Below, in pieces: positions 24,032-36,076 of a stretch of DNA of 64,000 nt. The stretch lies in NCBI GenBank assembly GCA_014529385.2, contig CM043950.1, forward strand, positions 71,028,435 through 71,092,434. Direction: 5' to 3'. Under the pieces are notes generated by a model that worked only from the letters and a program-made list of their open reading frames with translations, had not been told where the DNA came from and did not search any database. The stretch's first letter is position 1; each line of letters begins with the position of its first letter. The DNA comes from Adiantum capillus-veneris. Lineage: Eukaryota > Streptophyta > Polypodiopsida > Polypodiales > Pteridaceae. The translations under genes and the position numbers were made by a program.

Positions 24032-25382
24032 TGTTGGGGGTTCCATCATTGCAATAGCTCCAATGACCAACAAAATTATCAATCTCGAGGGATGAGCTAT
24101 CCGGCTAGGGCATGGAAACACTCATACGGTTAGTGAGCTAATCATGGCAACACAAATGGTTAAATCTACGAGGTGAGCTTCTCGGCCTATGGAGGAGCGA
24201 AGCCGCAATGAAGGGCAATCTCCATATCCACTTCTCTTCATCTCTAATCAACCCAAACACACACACTACGATTGCAATACGCACACAACACTAATCCTAT
24301 CATGCAACACACTAATCACCACACTCTAATCAAACCTACATGCACACACAAGAAAAAGAGGACAATCACACAAGATTAGAGAGGGATTAACCACTAATTA
24401 GTTAAGATCTAGTTAATCTAAGCATCATAGGCAATCATAAGAAGTATGAGAGAGGCATAGTAAGAGAGAATGAATCATTGATTAGTGTTAATCAAGTCTC
24501 ATGAGCAAGGAGAAGCTCAAGGACTCCATAGCCACACACCTCAAGAGCTCTCACCAAAGAGTGCTCTCAACCCATGAGCTTGAGAACCCTAATTTCTTTT
24601 ACACATTGCCTTATCTACCTAGGGTAAAAATATGCAATGTCCGGCCGTCCAAGGCCTTCAGGGCTCACCACTTACTGAATCTGCTACCTAGGCACAGTAA
24701 CTAACCTATTTTTTATAGCTTGGAACTCCCATTGAGCCCGTAACACATTAGAAATATTACAATGGCTTGAAATAAATCAGGAATTTACAATACGTGACCA
24801 TTTTGGGAAAATGTGGAAAACGTGTAACTCCAATATTTACTACTTCTTCACTTTGATCTTAGATGTGAATCCGTACGTCTTCGTTCTTTAGTAGCTTATG
24901 TTAACTGATGTTGACTCAGTTAACACAAGGGGACATGGCTCGCAATCCATGTTCCACCATGTTTGAATCCCAAACTTGGTTAGATGGTTACTTGAAGTCT
25001 ATGGAATTTGCCTATCCATTTATTTTTGGATTTGATTACCTCTCTTCTTACCAAAAATAGAATTTTGTGGTTGCTTGTAGTTTTTGACTTTCAGCTTGTA
25101 TTTTGATTAACTTTCTGTTGTTTTTTTATATGATAACCTTCACAAAAGTTATTCCAAATGATGTTAGCTACTCATTGCCCAAATATCAATCTCAAATGCT
25201 TCAGGGGATTATGGATCACGATCCATGTTCCACCTCATCTGGTCATGAAATTTGGTTAGTTGTATGCTTACACCCTATAGAGGTCATATTTTCACTTATT
25301 TTTGATTTTTGACACCAAAAAGTAAAAAAGGTCCCATTTTTGTCTGTTTCCAAGGTATTTTTGTGTCATTGCCCAATTTCCT
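24032..25382 (-). repeat. element D 5' LTR (split by a later insertion)
   Basis: The inner edge TGTTGGGGG next to the PBS at 24011-24029 defines the 3' end of a minus-strand LTR. A TATA box sits at 24706-24720 (minus). The presumed U3 carries two copies of a motif ending ATCCATGTTCC, near 24942 and 25205. A third lies at 31092 beyond the element inserted at 25383-30983. The outer edge is not determined, since no second LTR copy was found. Confidence 0.5.
24706..24720 (-). promoter_or_regulatory. TATA box of element D LTR
   Basis: The minus strand reads AGCTATAAAAAATAG, about 670 bases upstream of the LTR/PBS border, consistent with a U3/R boundary. Confidence 0.5.
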
Positions 25383-25525
25383 TATAATGCCCCTGGAGGG
25401 ATTGGCCAAGAATGAACCTCCCAACCTCCCATTAAATAGCCCCTTGGGCCTCATTCCCTATCCACATTTACAGCCGGCCCCTTGGGCCTGGTCCTTGACC
25501 ACCAGACATTGGCCTTAGCATGACA
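25383..25525 (-). repeat. 3' LTR of short-LTR element
   Basis: The minus strand starts TGTCATGC and ends ATTATA. It is aligned with 30842-30983 over its full length, sharing the block CTCCCATTAAATAGCCCC. Confidence 0.75.
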
Positions 25526-25538
25526 TTACTCCCCCCTT
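25526..25538 (-). other. polypurine tract of short-LTR element
   Basis: The minus strand reads AAGGGGGGAGTAA directly before the LTR start TGTCATGC. Compare the very similar tract at 37878-37902. Confidence 0.7.
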
Positions 25539-25544
25539 GGAGAA

Positions 25545-28194
25545 GCATTTTCGTCCTTGAAAACAAGAGTGATGATACACGAATGTTTTCTAGAGTGGCA
25601 TCCTACATGGATCTAACTGTTGCTTGATCGGAACATGGTGCAGTAGGAGGTTCAACGAAACCAAGAGTAACATCTTGATTTTCCATATTGTTTTCCCGTT
25701 GCAACCGTTGTGGTGTAACCATCGCCTAGATAACATAGCGTGTAAACCCATTTAGAGCTCACTGGAATATGCTAAATGAGTTATCCAACTAAGCTGTACC
25801 CAAAAGAGTATTACTTTTCACTTTCCTTAAAAATAACTTGTTGACGTAACTCATCAATCAAGTTTAAGTCTGTGACTTATTATCTTCTTGTATCAGAAAA
25901 ACAACCCCACCATAGCTAGTGTTCAAGGTTGAGGACTTGAATTATACATGAAGGGACTAAACTGAGTCGCCAACATGATTTAACTTATGATAAGAAAACT
26001 CCAAGTAGAGCAATAACTGCTTGCTAATTGGATTGCATGGTGCTGATGTATGCACTTTGCATATCCTGTAACACAAAATTACACTTTGTAATCTGCCTAT
26101 CCCCTTGGATATTGACAGTACTAAGGGATGTTTCCCCCATGGTTTATAGATAGTCTTCCCAGATGACTGGTAAACGGGGATCACAAGGTCATACAACATG
26201 GTAGAGCAAACAACAATGTCCTGATGAATAACCATCTAGGTTAACTTGAAAGATCCACATGCACCCAAACCGAGCCATGACCTCTATTGGTGATGTGTAG
26301 ACCCAAAAGTAATATCATAGAGATAAAGCAAAATGCTTCATAAGCAACCAATTTGATGAATATGGATGCTGCTCCAAATCAAACTTTGCCAAACACTAGG
26401 GCCCATAACACCTAGTGTGCAACATTTAGCAAAAAACAGATCCGAACCTGTATATCCATGATTATCCTTGCCAATACTTATGGCGAATGTGATGCTCCTA
26501 GCACACATGAAAGAGGAATGTGAATAGTTCTAAGAAGAAACGAAATACTTTCAGTTGTAATCATTTGCAAGCCTTGATGAAACATTTGAACCATAATAGA
26601 AGATGAAACAGTAATCACTTCTAGGTACAAATAATAAAACCTTTTCATTAACAACTCATAGCCTTGCATAAACAACCATCTGTAATGTTTTTTAGATGCA
26701 CTTGTACCTTAACAAATCATTCTAAGTATCCGACAATTTCTGGCCACTGAAATTGCTCCTGATACGACATGCTGAAAATTGTCTAGAATACAGATTTGAA
26801 TAGCATCTAGGGACTTTTTCGTGACACATACTTGAAATAGTGGGCAGCAATGTCAATCCCAAATACTCATATTCTCCACATGCGGAATATGTCTCATGTA
26901 AGGATGTTTGAAAAAAGAACATCCTTTTAGTACAAGATGTACTTGTGCATGGAGGTAACTTGTGCATGGAGGTAACTGCAAACACTCTATGACGGGAGTG
27001 AGAGGGACCCTCATTAGCCTTGCTCCACACTGGCTAAACCAAAATCCTTGAGTTCCTAGACCATGTTTCACCCCATGTGACAACATGTGCCAAAGAAACC
27101 CTATATGTGGGTCTATAACTGCATAATGCAAAAAATGTATGTTGGACACTACGACCCAAAATACTTTGTTCTGACATGCCTTTGGCATGCCTTTGAAACA
27201 TCCAATCATATTTATTCAAAAAAAAGCAAGCAAAACATACTAAATCAATAGGTGTGTATCTAGGTATTGAACTTAATGTTCACTTACCTGTATTCAAATG
27301 CGCAGGAGCATGTCTTCCACCACACTTGCAGCTGGCCCCTTCTTGGGCCTGGTCCTTAACACTTATGAAAAAATTAGTGAAAAACAACAAGCAACATTGC
27401 ATTGGGAACCCTGGGTGTTGCCTTCGCAATTCAGACCCTTGGGTTAGAATCTACGTAGTCAAACCCCTCATCAAAATTGCTCAACCAGCAGGTAACGATA
27501 ACCAACATAGTCGATCGTATACAAAGTTGAATTTGTCCACTACCTCGTGGTAGATTGTGGAAGTCTCTCCTTGAAATTATGACTGGGATAGATTAAACTA
27601 TGATCCTCGATGCCTAGGGGGTGAGTTAAGAATCACCTACTGGGTATCACCCCAAAATTGTGCTTCCATAGTTACTCGTAGTGCTGTAGAGAGAGCGATA
27701 AATCCATACAAGTTAGATGCCTAGCTCTTATAGACATCCATGCTGTCGCAACTGTTTGCTGCCTTTAGACTCCATGGTATAGAGCAGCTGATGTAAGTTG
27801 AGGAGTATCAAAAACTCAACTTAGTTTTGGCACGAAAAAACATGTAGTGCTAACGGAATACCCAAAACATCGGTAAGGCAAGACAATTGCTTGGCCATTG
27901 ACATTGATGGGGACTCTAATGGGTAGATCTATTCAAGCTGGAGAACGATCACCCAGGAAATGCCAACATTTGGGTCTTACCCTAGGTTTGACAATGGCTC
28001 TTAACCAATGTGGCATATAGCCCTTATGCCAATAACAAGTTAGTGTTCAATCGACGAACCGATGAAGGCTAATTTGGGTGGCGTCTTGGCCACTTCCTAG
28101 CTTGAGAGCACCTAGGTTCAGACTGACTCACAAACATAACATGTATCAAATCTTCTTGGGAAGTTTTCATTATTCTTTAAGAGAAAGAAGAAAG

Positions 28195-28258
<64 letters not shown>

Positions 28259-29448
28259 ATGTTGGACTGAGGAACTTTCCTTAAGTTATTGGAGTGGGTA
28301 CCCAATCAGCGTGCTCTTACACATCTTATGCCTGGCTTGCAACATATCCTATAAGTATGCAACAATCAATTTGGATAACGCTTTCATCGAGAGAGGTAAT
28401 AGAAAACACAAGTCAAACCTTGACCCTTGACCTTGTATGGGGTCGTGATTATATGAGGATGACTTGAATAGGGCACTTTGCCTATGACTCAAGTCCGAGT
28501 TGTAGGTTCCTTTTAGTGGTGTTATAGCGGAAGCGTAAACCAAAAGGTAGTGGAATTCAATCCACGTGGCTAGCATGCCTTACATGTAGAGTGGTAAGCC
28601 CTTGGCAAGAGTGACAATTCAAACGTGAGAGCCAAAACCGCAAGTGCCTTGCACCGTCTGTACTGTTAGGGATACAGGAGAACTAGACGTTGTCACACAT
28701 AAAATGTGAGGAGATATCCTTATTTTACCAGTGTCTTAAACTTATGTGCCAAAGTTCGTGATTCCAAATCAATGGGTAGTATCGTAGCAAAAGAGAGAAG
28801 ACTTACTTCATGTAAAAATGTCAAAGCACTTTGCTTTGCGCAGCAACAATAGTTTCCAATTAAAAGTGGAAACATGGAAAACAAGAAAAACTGACAATTG
28901 TCTAACCTAGTCAGTTCGATGTAACCCGTTGACTGGAATTTTCAAAGAAAAAACTCGTTTGAATGTGGCTCCTAGCCAATTCTGCTATACGAGAGAGACT
29001 TGTTGTGTGTATCATATACACCCGCATGTATCATTTATGCTCATTTGGCACGTAATGAAATATCTGAAAATTTCATTTATGGAAGCCGTGCTTCACATAA
29101 GTACTTCTATTGTCATAACGAAAGCGGTTGTTAACATACAAATATCATGGCAAAAGCGAATCGACCTTGTCAAACACTTTTAGCTAAATGACCATGTCAA
29201 AATTGCTTAAAGAAAGAAAGCACTATGTATTAAATCTTGAATGAATATGCTATACTAAGCAAGATATTGTATCATATACAACTAGCCAAAAGGATTATCT
29301 AAAAGGGAAGATAACCTCTAAAGAGCGTGCAAAAAATTGATTGACTACTTACCCGAAAAATCCATAAGAAGGCCTAAGAATCGTGGGGACAATATTTCCG
29401 TTGATGTTGTCCCATACAATTTAAACATAACTTATGCAATTTGGCTTT
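25545..29448 (-). pseudogene. decayed internal region of short-LTR element
   Basis: Short minus-strand frames only (for example 25957-26235 and 26853-27209) with no motif I can assign. A partial extra LTR copy sits at 27320-27366 (ACACTTGCAGCTGGCCCC), so the interior has itself been rearranged. A 17-bp tandem duplication lies at 26941-26974. Confidence 0.35.
28201..28258. repeat. (GA)n microsatellite
   Basis: About 29 GA units; on the sense strand of the surrounding minus element this is CT. Confidence 0.97.
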
Positions 29449-29793
29449 CTAAAAGTCTACTATGGAAAGTATCATCTTTGCCACGTTGGTGGAGACTGGT
29501 TCGACAACTGTCACAGGTGTAGATACGGTCTCTTGGGGGATGCACAAGATGACCAGCTCCGTAAGGTGATCCACCTGTGTAGAAGGCAATTGGACGCGAA
29601 CCGCCAATTTGCGAAACCATTCTTCAAATGTGCGTCGTGTAATAGATTCTTTTTCATCGATGAGATTGCTAGTATCCTCCAAAATTTCAAGTACACTTTG
29701 AGGAGGAGGAGTAGATGCAGCTGAAGGAAGTTCAAATTCAAAAAGATGATTCTCGAAAAGTTCCATATCCAAAAAACCGAACGTGGTATCCAT
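29449..29793 (-). CDS. hypothetical protein, possibly Gag N-terminus of short-LTR element
   Basis: A 114-codon frame with a true ATG (29793), starting MDTTFGFLDMELFENHLF, acidic at first, then amphipathic (EEWFRKLAVRVQL). It lies about 1 kb inside the 5' LTR of the minus-strand element, where gag would begin. I recognise no domain. It may be a chance open frame. Confidence 0.25.
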   Translation of the reverse strand: MDTTFGFLDMELFENHLFEFELPSAASTPPPQSVLEILEDTSNLIDEKESITRRTFEEWFRKLAVRVQLPSTQVDHLTELVILCIPQETVSTPVTVVEPVSTNVAKMILSIVDF

Positions 29794-30825
29794 GACGACT
29801 GTGTGTTTTGTGAGAAAATAAGGAGAAATCTCATAGCCATATGATGTATCGGCGTCACCAATAACTAGTCGTGCTAATTAGGTTCATAACTTTAATTAAG
29901 AGGTAGAAGATTGCCTTCAAAGTCAAGTCGTGCACTTCACTTGCAGCCTCATTTGGAATTTCCTTGCATTGCCACCACTTAGCATAGTTTATTTTGGAAA
30001 CGTCTGCATGGTGCACCCATCTTGGCCCTTTGTCCGCTAAATTTGGCCACCCTTGCACTTGCACTTGCACTTTTAGTACTTTGGACTTCTCTCGAATTGG
30101 TTCCCTCTCTCTCTTCCATTGCTTGACATTTGTGGAGGGCTAAGCCCCTTCAAACCTTCAAACTCTCTCTCTCTTGCTATCCACCTGCGAGCTAAAAACT
30201 TTGATAAAACCCTTATATGCGATTCATTTTAGGGAATATGGCCCCCCTTTCTACTCTTATATGACAATAAATGAAGAAAACTATCATACCTCTATCTTAC
30301 ATATAAAATCTAGGTCTTACATGATCTAACTAAGTAAACTAGTCAAAGAGTGTGTAGAATAGTGACTGACAATGTACTATGGAACCGCTTCTGTTGATAA
30401 CTAGATATACCCTAAATGTATCTTAGTTTGAATTTCAAACTATGTTCTCAATTAGCTTGCACTCTGGATACTCGTCCAATTCTGACCCATCCAAATCCGG
30501 TGTAAATCAACCATTGAACTGCTCCAAATCATCAATTATGACTTGATGCAAAATTTGATGTGTGACCTGATAGAAAACTTAACCCCCCCTTCCCCCACCC
30601 AATAAATATGATAACCTCCTCACTTAAGCTTGGAAGATTAATTATTGGGGGCCTGCCCCTAGCTTATACGCTTATGTAACTTGTAAAACCCCCCTGCTCC
30701 CTTGCACTTACATGGTGCGAGAAGTTTTCCATGGTGAATCCCCCGGATGCCCGCCTCACAGTCCTCTAGGTTTCATGAGCATGCTAAAAGTGGAGGTCCA
30801 CGACCCACTGTGCCTAGAATAGACT

Positions 30826-30840
30826 GAAGCTCTAATATCA
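30826..30840 (-). other. primer binding site (initiator tRNA-Met type)
   Basis: The minus strand reads TGATATTAGAGCTTC one base after the LTR end. It differs from the usual plant initiator-Met PBS (TGGTATCAGAGC...) at two positions, both transitions. Confidence 0.65.
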
Positions 30841-30841
30841 G

Positions 30842-30983
30842 TACAATTCCCCTGGAGAGACTGCCAAGTATGAACCTCCCAACCTCCCATTAAATAGCCC
30901 CTTGGGCCTTATTCCATATCCACACTTGCAGTCGACCCCTTGGGCCTGGTCCTTGACCATCTGGAATTGCCCTTGGCATGACG
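30842..30983 (-). repeat. 5' LTR of short-LTR element
   Basis: Direct repeat of 25383-25525 with about 14% differences; followed by target copy TTCCT. Confidence 0.75.
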
Positions 30984-31260
30984 TTCCTGATTTGAGTGGG
31001 TTTTTAGTGTCTATTTTTCACCAAAAGTGTGTATCTGGAGTTTTGGAACCCATCAAAAACTTTTGGTGTTAGTTTCTGTCCAATTTGTCTTAGGGGTCTG
31101 GATTGCGATCCATGTTCTTGCCCTTTTTGGCCTGAAACTTTCCAAATTAACTCTTCTCAACTTCACTATAAAAAATGAACTTTATACCTAGGGCTCTATT
31201 GTCCAGTGGCCGGCTTTACAAGACTCCACTCAATTACAGAGTTTATAGCTCAGCTTTCTA
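30984..31260 (-). repeat. outer part of element D LTR (U3), continued
   Basis: Carries a third copy of the U3 motif (GGATTGCGATCCATGTTC, near 31100). With the inserted element removed, the three motif copies are spaced about 263 and 281 bases, as in a tandem array. A TATA-like sequence on the minus strand (GAGCTATAAACTC near 31240) may belong to a further repeat. Confidence 0.4.
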
Positions 31261-32132
31261 GAGATTGTCCATCTACAATCAGAGACTATCAAATAATTAC
31301 AAGGGTTTCCAGAAAAATAATGAAGGTACATCAAAATTTTAGGGCTCATGGATGAAGGGGTCAACTTGAAGGGCATCCATCTGGCTTGACTGTCAATAGT
31401 ATCTCTCACAAGAAGACAATATCCAATCTCCACTCACAAATTTGCTCACCCTTGCACACAGAAAACCATGCCTACACTCAACTAGCTTCCCTCTACACTA
31501 CCATAGTGCCAGCTTTGATCAATTGTCCTCAAGGAAGCAACAAAACTGCTAAATTTTGGAAACAATAGCAACTAAAAACCAAAGAAAACTTCTGCATTTT
31601 TTATCATAAAAACCATAACCTCACACCATCTCAGTTGGCCTCGCTTATGCAAGATGGGGCATATAGGTTATCTCAAGCATACACATAAACCCATAAAAAA
31701 ACATGCCAATAATGAGCTATACAAAAACAATTTTTGATAAAAAAACTCAAAAACAACCATGGTGAACATGGAGAAGAACTTTCCCATTCACAATGATAAC
31801 AAAGGGCTTTCACTTCCAAACTTGATGTGCAGAGACACGCATATAAGCAAGACCCACTTGATGTAGCTTCTAGTACAAAACAACATGAAGAGTGGTGTGC
31901 GCATTTGTCATACATGTCAAAGCAAGGGACTTGTCGTACAATGTGTGCGAGCCACAAATGGCTGCAAGCACACAACCAGATTAATCTAGCAAGCTCAAGA
32001 GAGCAAGGGTGTGTCACTCACCGCCCTACGCTTGCCTTCGTGGAGGATTCCTCGCCGCAAAGAAAAGGTCGCTACTGCAATACCACGGTCAACCGCCTCG
32101 CCGCTACCGTGCCATCGCAATGCTCAATCACA

Positions 32133-32133
<1 letters not shown>

Positions 32134-32166
<33 letters not shown>
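32134..32166. repeat. (CT)n microsatellite
   Basis: About 33 bases of CT. Confidence 0.95.
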
Positions 32167-32169
<3 letters not shown>

Positions 32170-33882
32170 TTTCTCACGCATAAACATACACACATAAGGA
32201 GATGAAGAAGAAGATGGAGATGGAGCAAGAGAACTCTTCAATTGCAAAAATGAGAGAATGAGTGATTTTTAGGTTTAGGTGACTTTTATATGAGCTCGCC
32301 CATTCGCACTTGGGTGCCCATGCTTAGCCAACAAACCCTTGAATGTTCCAGTTAGAGTGCACCTCTCATCAAAGATCACTCTTACCCTTTTCCTATTGGA
32401 CTGACAAGCCCGGTCCATGACTACTAGAAGTGGATGCCGATGGTTAACATGCCTCCCTTCCTGATGTAGATTCCGCCCCTCAGAATATAATAGTGCAACA
32501 TCGAGATCCATGATAGGAGTACCTATAGAAAAAGAAAAACGATATTGTGAGAGATCAAAGCCAGCATATGCACGCATGCAATAAGTGAGATGCATACATG
32601 ATATTCTAGGAAATGCAAAAAAAAATCATGAATTGTAACATTGCCAACTAGAACAAGCATAGTAGAATAAAATGCAATTGAGTTAAGATCTATTAGGTTG
32701 ACTCTAAGAGAAGTACGCAAGAGCTAGGGCTAAATTAAGTACTAGATTCACCAATGTTAATTAAAAAATGTGGACTAAAGAGTAGTTAGCCCTAGGAATG
32801 CTTGTTGGGGTCTGTGGGACATGTGTCTAACTTCACTATCCTATCTTATTGCAGTTTTAGCGAGGACCACAATTAAATTGTCAATCCATGGGGACAAAGC
32901 TGACTCGACTAGTGCATAGAGGCTACAAGAGGTTGTCAATCGCTCGAAAAACAACTAACAACTTGCATCTAACTCAAGCTACACTAAAGTGACTGAAATC
33001 ACCAAAAGCCAATCGCTCATCGGCAAACAAATCACATCCGTTACAACATCAAATGACATCTAAACGTAACGAAACTTCTAGGACAGGTTTATAAGACCTA
33101 AGCACACATAATTATGGTCTCAAATCCCACTTTAGGTCAAGTGCCAAAATCGCGATTATTAATAGCAGCAGATTTTTGACCTAGTCGTTTTCAACCCAGA
33201 ATGCACCTAAATGCTTAGCAATGATGCCCCAATACCTTGCCTATGCTTACTTTTTTATTTTGAGGTGTAAATTTTTACGTATGATGAAATTAGGCCACGG
33301 GTCGGCGATGCCAAAAGCTACGATATACCATGAAGTGTTTATGTCAATGCGTAGAGCTCTTACCTGCGGTTGCAATGCAACAAACACAATTGCAATGTGA
33401 CAACCAGGGAGGCAGTAGGAAGCGGGAGAAGGAGAGAAGTGAACGTCGTTAGCTCACGCTGTGTATTTCATCATCCAAAAACTTACAAATAACTTACAAA
33501 AATTGGCTTTTATACCTTAGCCAAGGTTTTTGGTGGTCAAAACTAATAATCTAAGAGCTCTAGCTAAAGATAGGTAATAACAGGTTGATACAATCTGGAA
33601 GCTTGTAGCCCTGGCTCATCAATTACAAGGTTTATCCAAAAAATAGGAGTTATAATATTCTCGATTTATCAAAAATAATAAGTGTTTTACAATGAGAGGT
33701 CTGAAAAATGGTATTCGTGGTATCCGTGTTAGCTTGCTGCTAACAGGGTCTAACGACTAGTGATCTTGTCACTTATACCTCTTAAGTGTGATCAACATAA
33801 AATACAAGGAAGTTTGTGCTATTTTCTTTCTCTTTTCTCTTTTTTTGTTTTTTTGTTGTCATAGTTGGTACAAGTAGTTGGG

Positions 33883-33980
33883 GACTCGAGGTCTCAAATA
33901 CCAGCAGCTGGGAGACTCGAGGTCTCAAATACCAGCTTGGGCATAAACTAGCGAGGAGACTCAAGGTCTCAAATACCAGC
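33883..33980. repeat. three direct copies of a 23-bp unit
   Basis: GACTC(G/A)AGGTCTCAAATACC followed by AGC starts near 33883, 33914 and 33957. The unit holds the near-palindrome GACTCGAGGTC. Spacing is uneven (31 and 43 bases), so this is a direct-repeat cluster rather than a regular satellite. Confidence 0.8.
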
Positions 33981-34549
33981 TTAACACATGGACTTCCACA
34001 ACACAAGTCACACTTAGGTGGAATAAGCTAGAGAGAACTTTATCCTCATAGCCTAAAACATTACTAAAGTTACTAAAATTAATAGACTATTCAGGAATTA
34101 AAGTCAGCAATTAAGTGGCCTAGTTAAGCATAAGGTCTTGATACCTACTTAAAGCCAACTAATAGACCAAACTCAAAGAAAAGAACAAGGTACTAGAAGT
34201 TTGAAAAAATTATAGCATCTAAATTGGCAATGTCACAACATAAATTTTATGCATTGTTAGAAACTCAAATGACAAGATGCAAACATGTAACAGTGGAAAG
34301 CATAGATAAAAGGAAGTAGTGCACCTGATATAATGAAGAACATTTGTTATAACATGTAAACATACAATGTCGTTATCCTTCGAAGACATCCTTATGTAGT
34401 CACAAACTGCACAATAGTCACCACCAAACATCCACCTTCCAGAGGCACATCAGTGGGCAAGAAAGAACTTTGCTAATCATTAAACTCTAAAACAAAAACA
34501 CTCCTATCATACTAATCCTACATACCCTCCGTCACTCGAGTGATGAGGA

Positions 34550-34861
34550 TCAAAGTAAGTGGAGGTTGGAGAGCTTGTTTGATTGCTCTAAGGCTAAACC
34601 GGCATCCTCATCATCAAGGTAGGTGTAATCCTCTTTGGTAAGGCCGTGTATCTCATCTGTCCAATCACCATTATTGTCCTCGTCCTTTTCCATGCAGAAT
34701 AGTATTAGGAATGTCATGATGCGTGTATACTCAGCCTGGAAAAAAGGGTAAACTTGGGCAATTGGGTGAACTTCCTTGATAGAATAGGAATCCATCGTAG
34801 TCAAGAGGTGGACAAGCCACTCTAACTCCTCAAACATTTCTCTCACAAGCGAGTGTTTCAA
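34550..34861 (-). CDS. hypothetical protein, unrecognised
   Basis: About 100 open codons, acidic at the end (EKDEDNNGDWTDEI, YLDDEDAGLALEQ) with a hydrophobic helix before it (YTRIMTFLILFCMEK). No ATG at its far end; an internal Met (MFEELEWLVHLL) could serve. Composition looks protein-like rather than random. No neighbour explains it. It could be an exon or retroelement fragment. Confidence 0.25.
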   Translation of the reverse strand: MKHSLVREMFEELEWLVHLLTTMDSYSIKEVHPIAQVYPFFQAEYTRIMTFLILFCMEKDEDNNGDWTDEIHGLTKEDYTYLDDEDAGLALEQSNKLSNLHLL

Positions 34862-35614
34862 CCGAATTCCATTAAGAGGATATATGAGGATAACATAAAT
34901 GCATTACTTGGAACACATAAAAAGAATATTCATAAGAATCAACCATATCTGTGAACACAAATAAAGGATGGTTAGGTGTTTGATGACATAGGTTTCTATT
35001 TTAGTGTACCTGATGTGACATGTGTAGGTTTGGGTCAATGATTTTGACTAGTATTGTGCACACTTGTTTGCTAATTGCTCTTGCCCTTTACTATTTTTTT
35101 CTTTTAAAATAGGGTGGCTAGTTACTATATATCTACATATATACAGTCCCTAAAATAGAAAAGCTCAAGGGTTAGGGAAAGAAGGGTAAGAGGGAAATAA
35201 TTCAATAGGCTGACGTGAATGAAGACTCCCCCCTTTCTTGGGTAGATCATACTTTAAAAGGATGTCATCACCTTTTGAAACTAGTTATTCCAATTGGTAA
35301 TACATGAGGATTTTAGCCAATAGTTCTCTATTACCTTGGGTGCCTCATCGAGTTGCAAGGGTGTAAGATACTCTCCCATGAACGAACTTGAAGTAGTGCA
35401 TCAGGTAATAACTGAACAATGGGAGGTGTCGAATCTTTTGTAGCTTCATGGAGGCTGCCTATGGTAGGTGGAGGTGGTGTAAAATCTTTTACCTCTATGG
35501 ATGGATTACATGAGGAGCTAGAAGCTTCATGGAAATCCCCCTTTCTTGAGCTAAGCTGAATAGATTGGTTTTGCCTTGGAACTCAAACTAGCTCTAGCAT
35601 AGGTGTGTAGCATT

Positions 35615-35914
35615 CTATGATCTTTCCCTTCCCACGGTCTTCATCGGCTTTGGAATCACAAGGTTTGACTCACATGGTTTTGTAGTGGATAGGGAAGAAC
35701 ACCATTTACGTCTAGATACCCAAATTCGATCATTTCCATCATAGTAGCCTTGGGCTTCTAATAGTTGTTTGGGAATCCAACATGATTTGGTTTTCACCTT
35801 CTTAACCTGAGTGGACACCTTCCTTCGACATTTGCTTTGTGAGTTAACTTGAACCATAGGGGGGTCCAATAACGATACCTTGGGGACCCATTGATATGTA
35901 CCCTTGGTACCCAT
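35615..35914 (-). pseudogene. retroelement fragment with W-x-P-K motifs
   Basis: A 99-codon frame with ATG at 35914, rich in Lys/Ser and carrying spaced YQWVPK, SCWIPK and RIWVSRRKW motifs. The same motif type occurs in the C-terminal part of the frame at 45161-46225, suggesting related retroelement linker sequence. It ends exactly at the LTR B border, so the N-terminus may be cut off by that boundary. Confidence 0.4.
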
Positions 35915-36030
35915 TGTAAATATATCATTAACTTTCTAGTGATTACTAATAGTAACCACTAACATACTAACACAAAAATAGCCATTGACCTAACCATAAA
36001 AGACACCTCACCTCAAGATATGTGCATAGT

Positions 36031-36076
<46 letters not shown>

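Larger units (their letters stand above)
25383..30983 (-). mobile_element. old LTR retrotransposon with 142-bp LTRs (probable Ty3/gypsy chromovirus relative)
   Basis: Short direct repeats (25383-25525 and 30842-30983) are flanked by perfect 5-bp duplications TTCCT (25378-25382, 30984-30988). A PPT lies inside the left LTR and an initiator-tRNA-Met-like PBS inside the right LTR, fixing minus orientation. About 20 of 142 LTR positions differ, so it is old. The interior is decayed to short frames; just before the PPT a coding end resembling FKDENASPRGE recalls the C-terminus of the chromovirus at 37880-38105. Confidence 0.78.
31261..34549. other. spacer without recognisable gene
   Basis: Contains short frames only, many extended by microsatellites (31827-32183). 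I see no family match. Contains the CT tract at 32134-32166 and the 23-bp direct repeats at 33883-33980. Confidence 0.5.

Noticed and set aside
31827-32183. 118-codon plus-strand frame
   Set aside because: Its end is the CT tract, the rest has no protein-like pattern, and overlapping frames are equally open.
32750-33480. Possible LTR beginning TGTTGGGGTC
   Set aside because: No matching second copy, PBS or PPT found; only the first bases resemble the element D LTR edge.
33883-33980. Possible CRISPR-like array
   Set aside because: Only three repeats, uneven short spacers, plant nuclear context.
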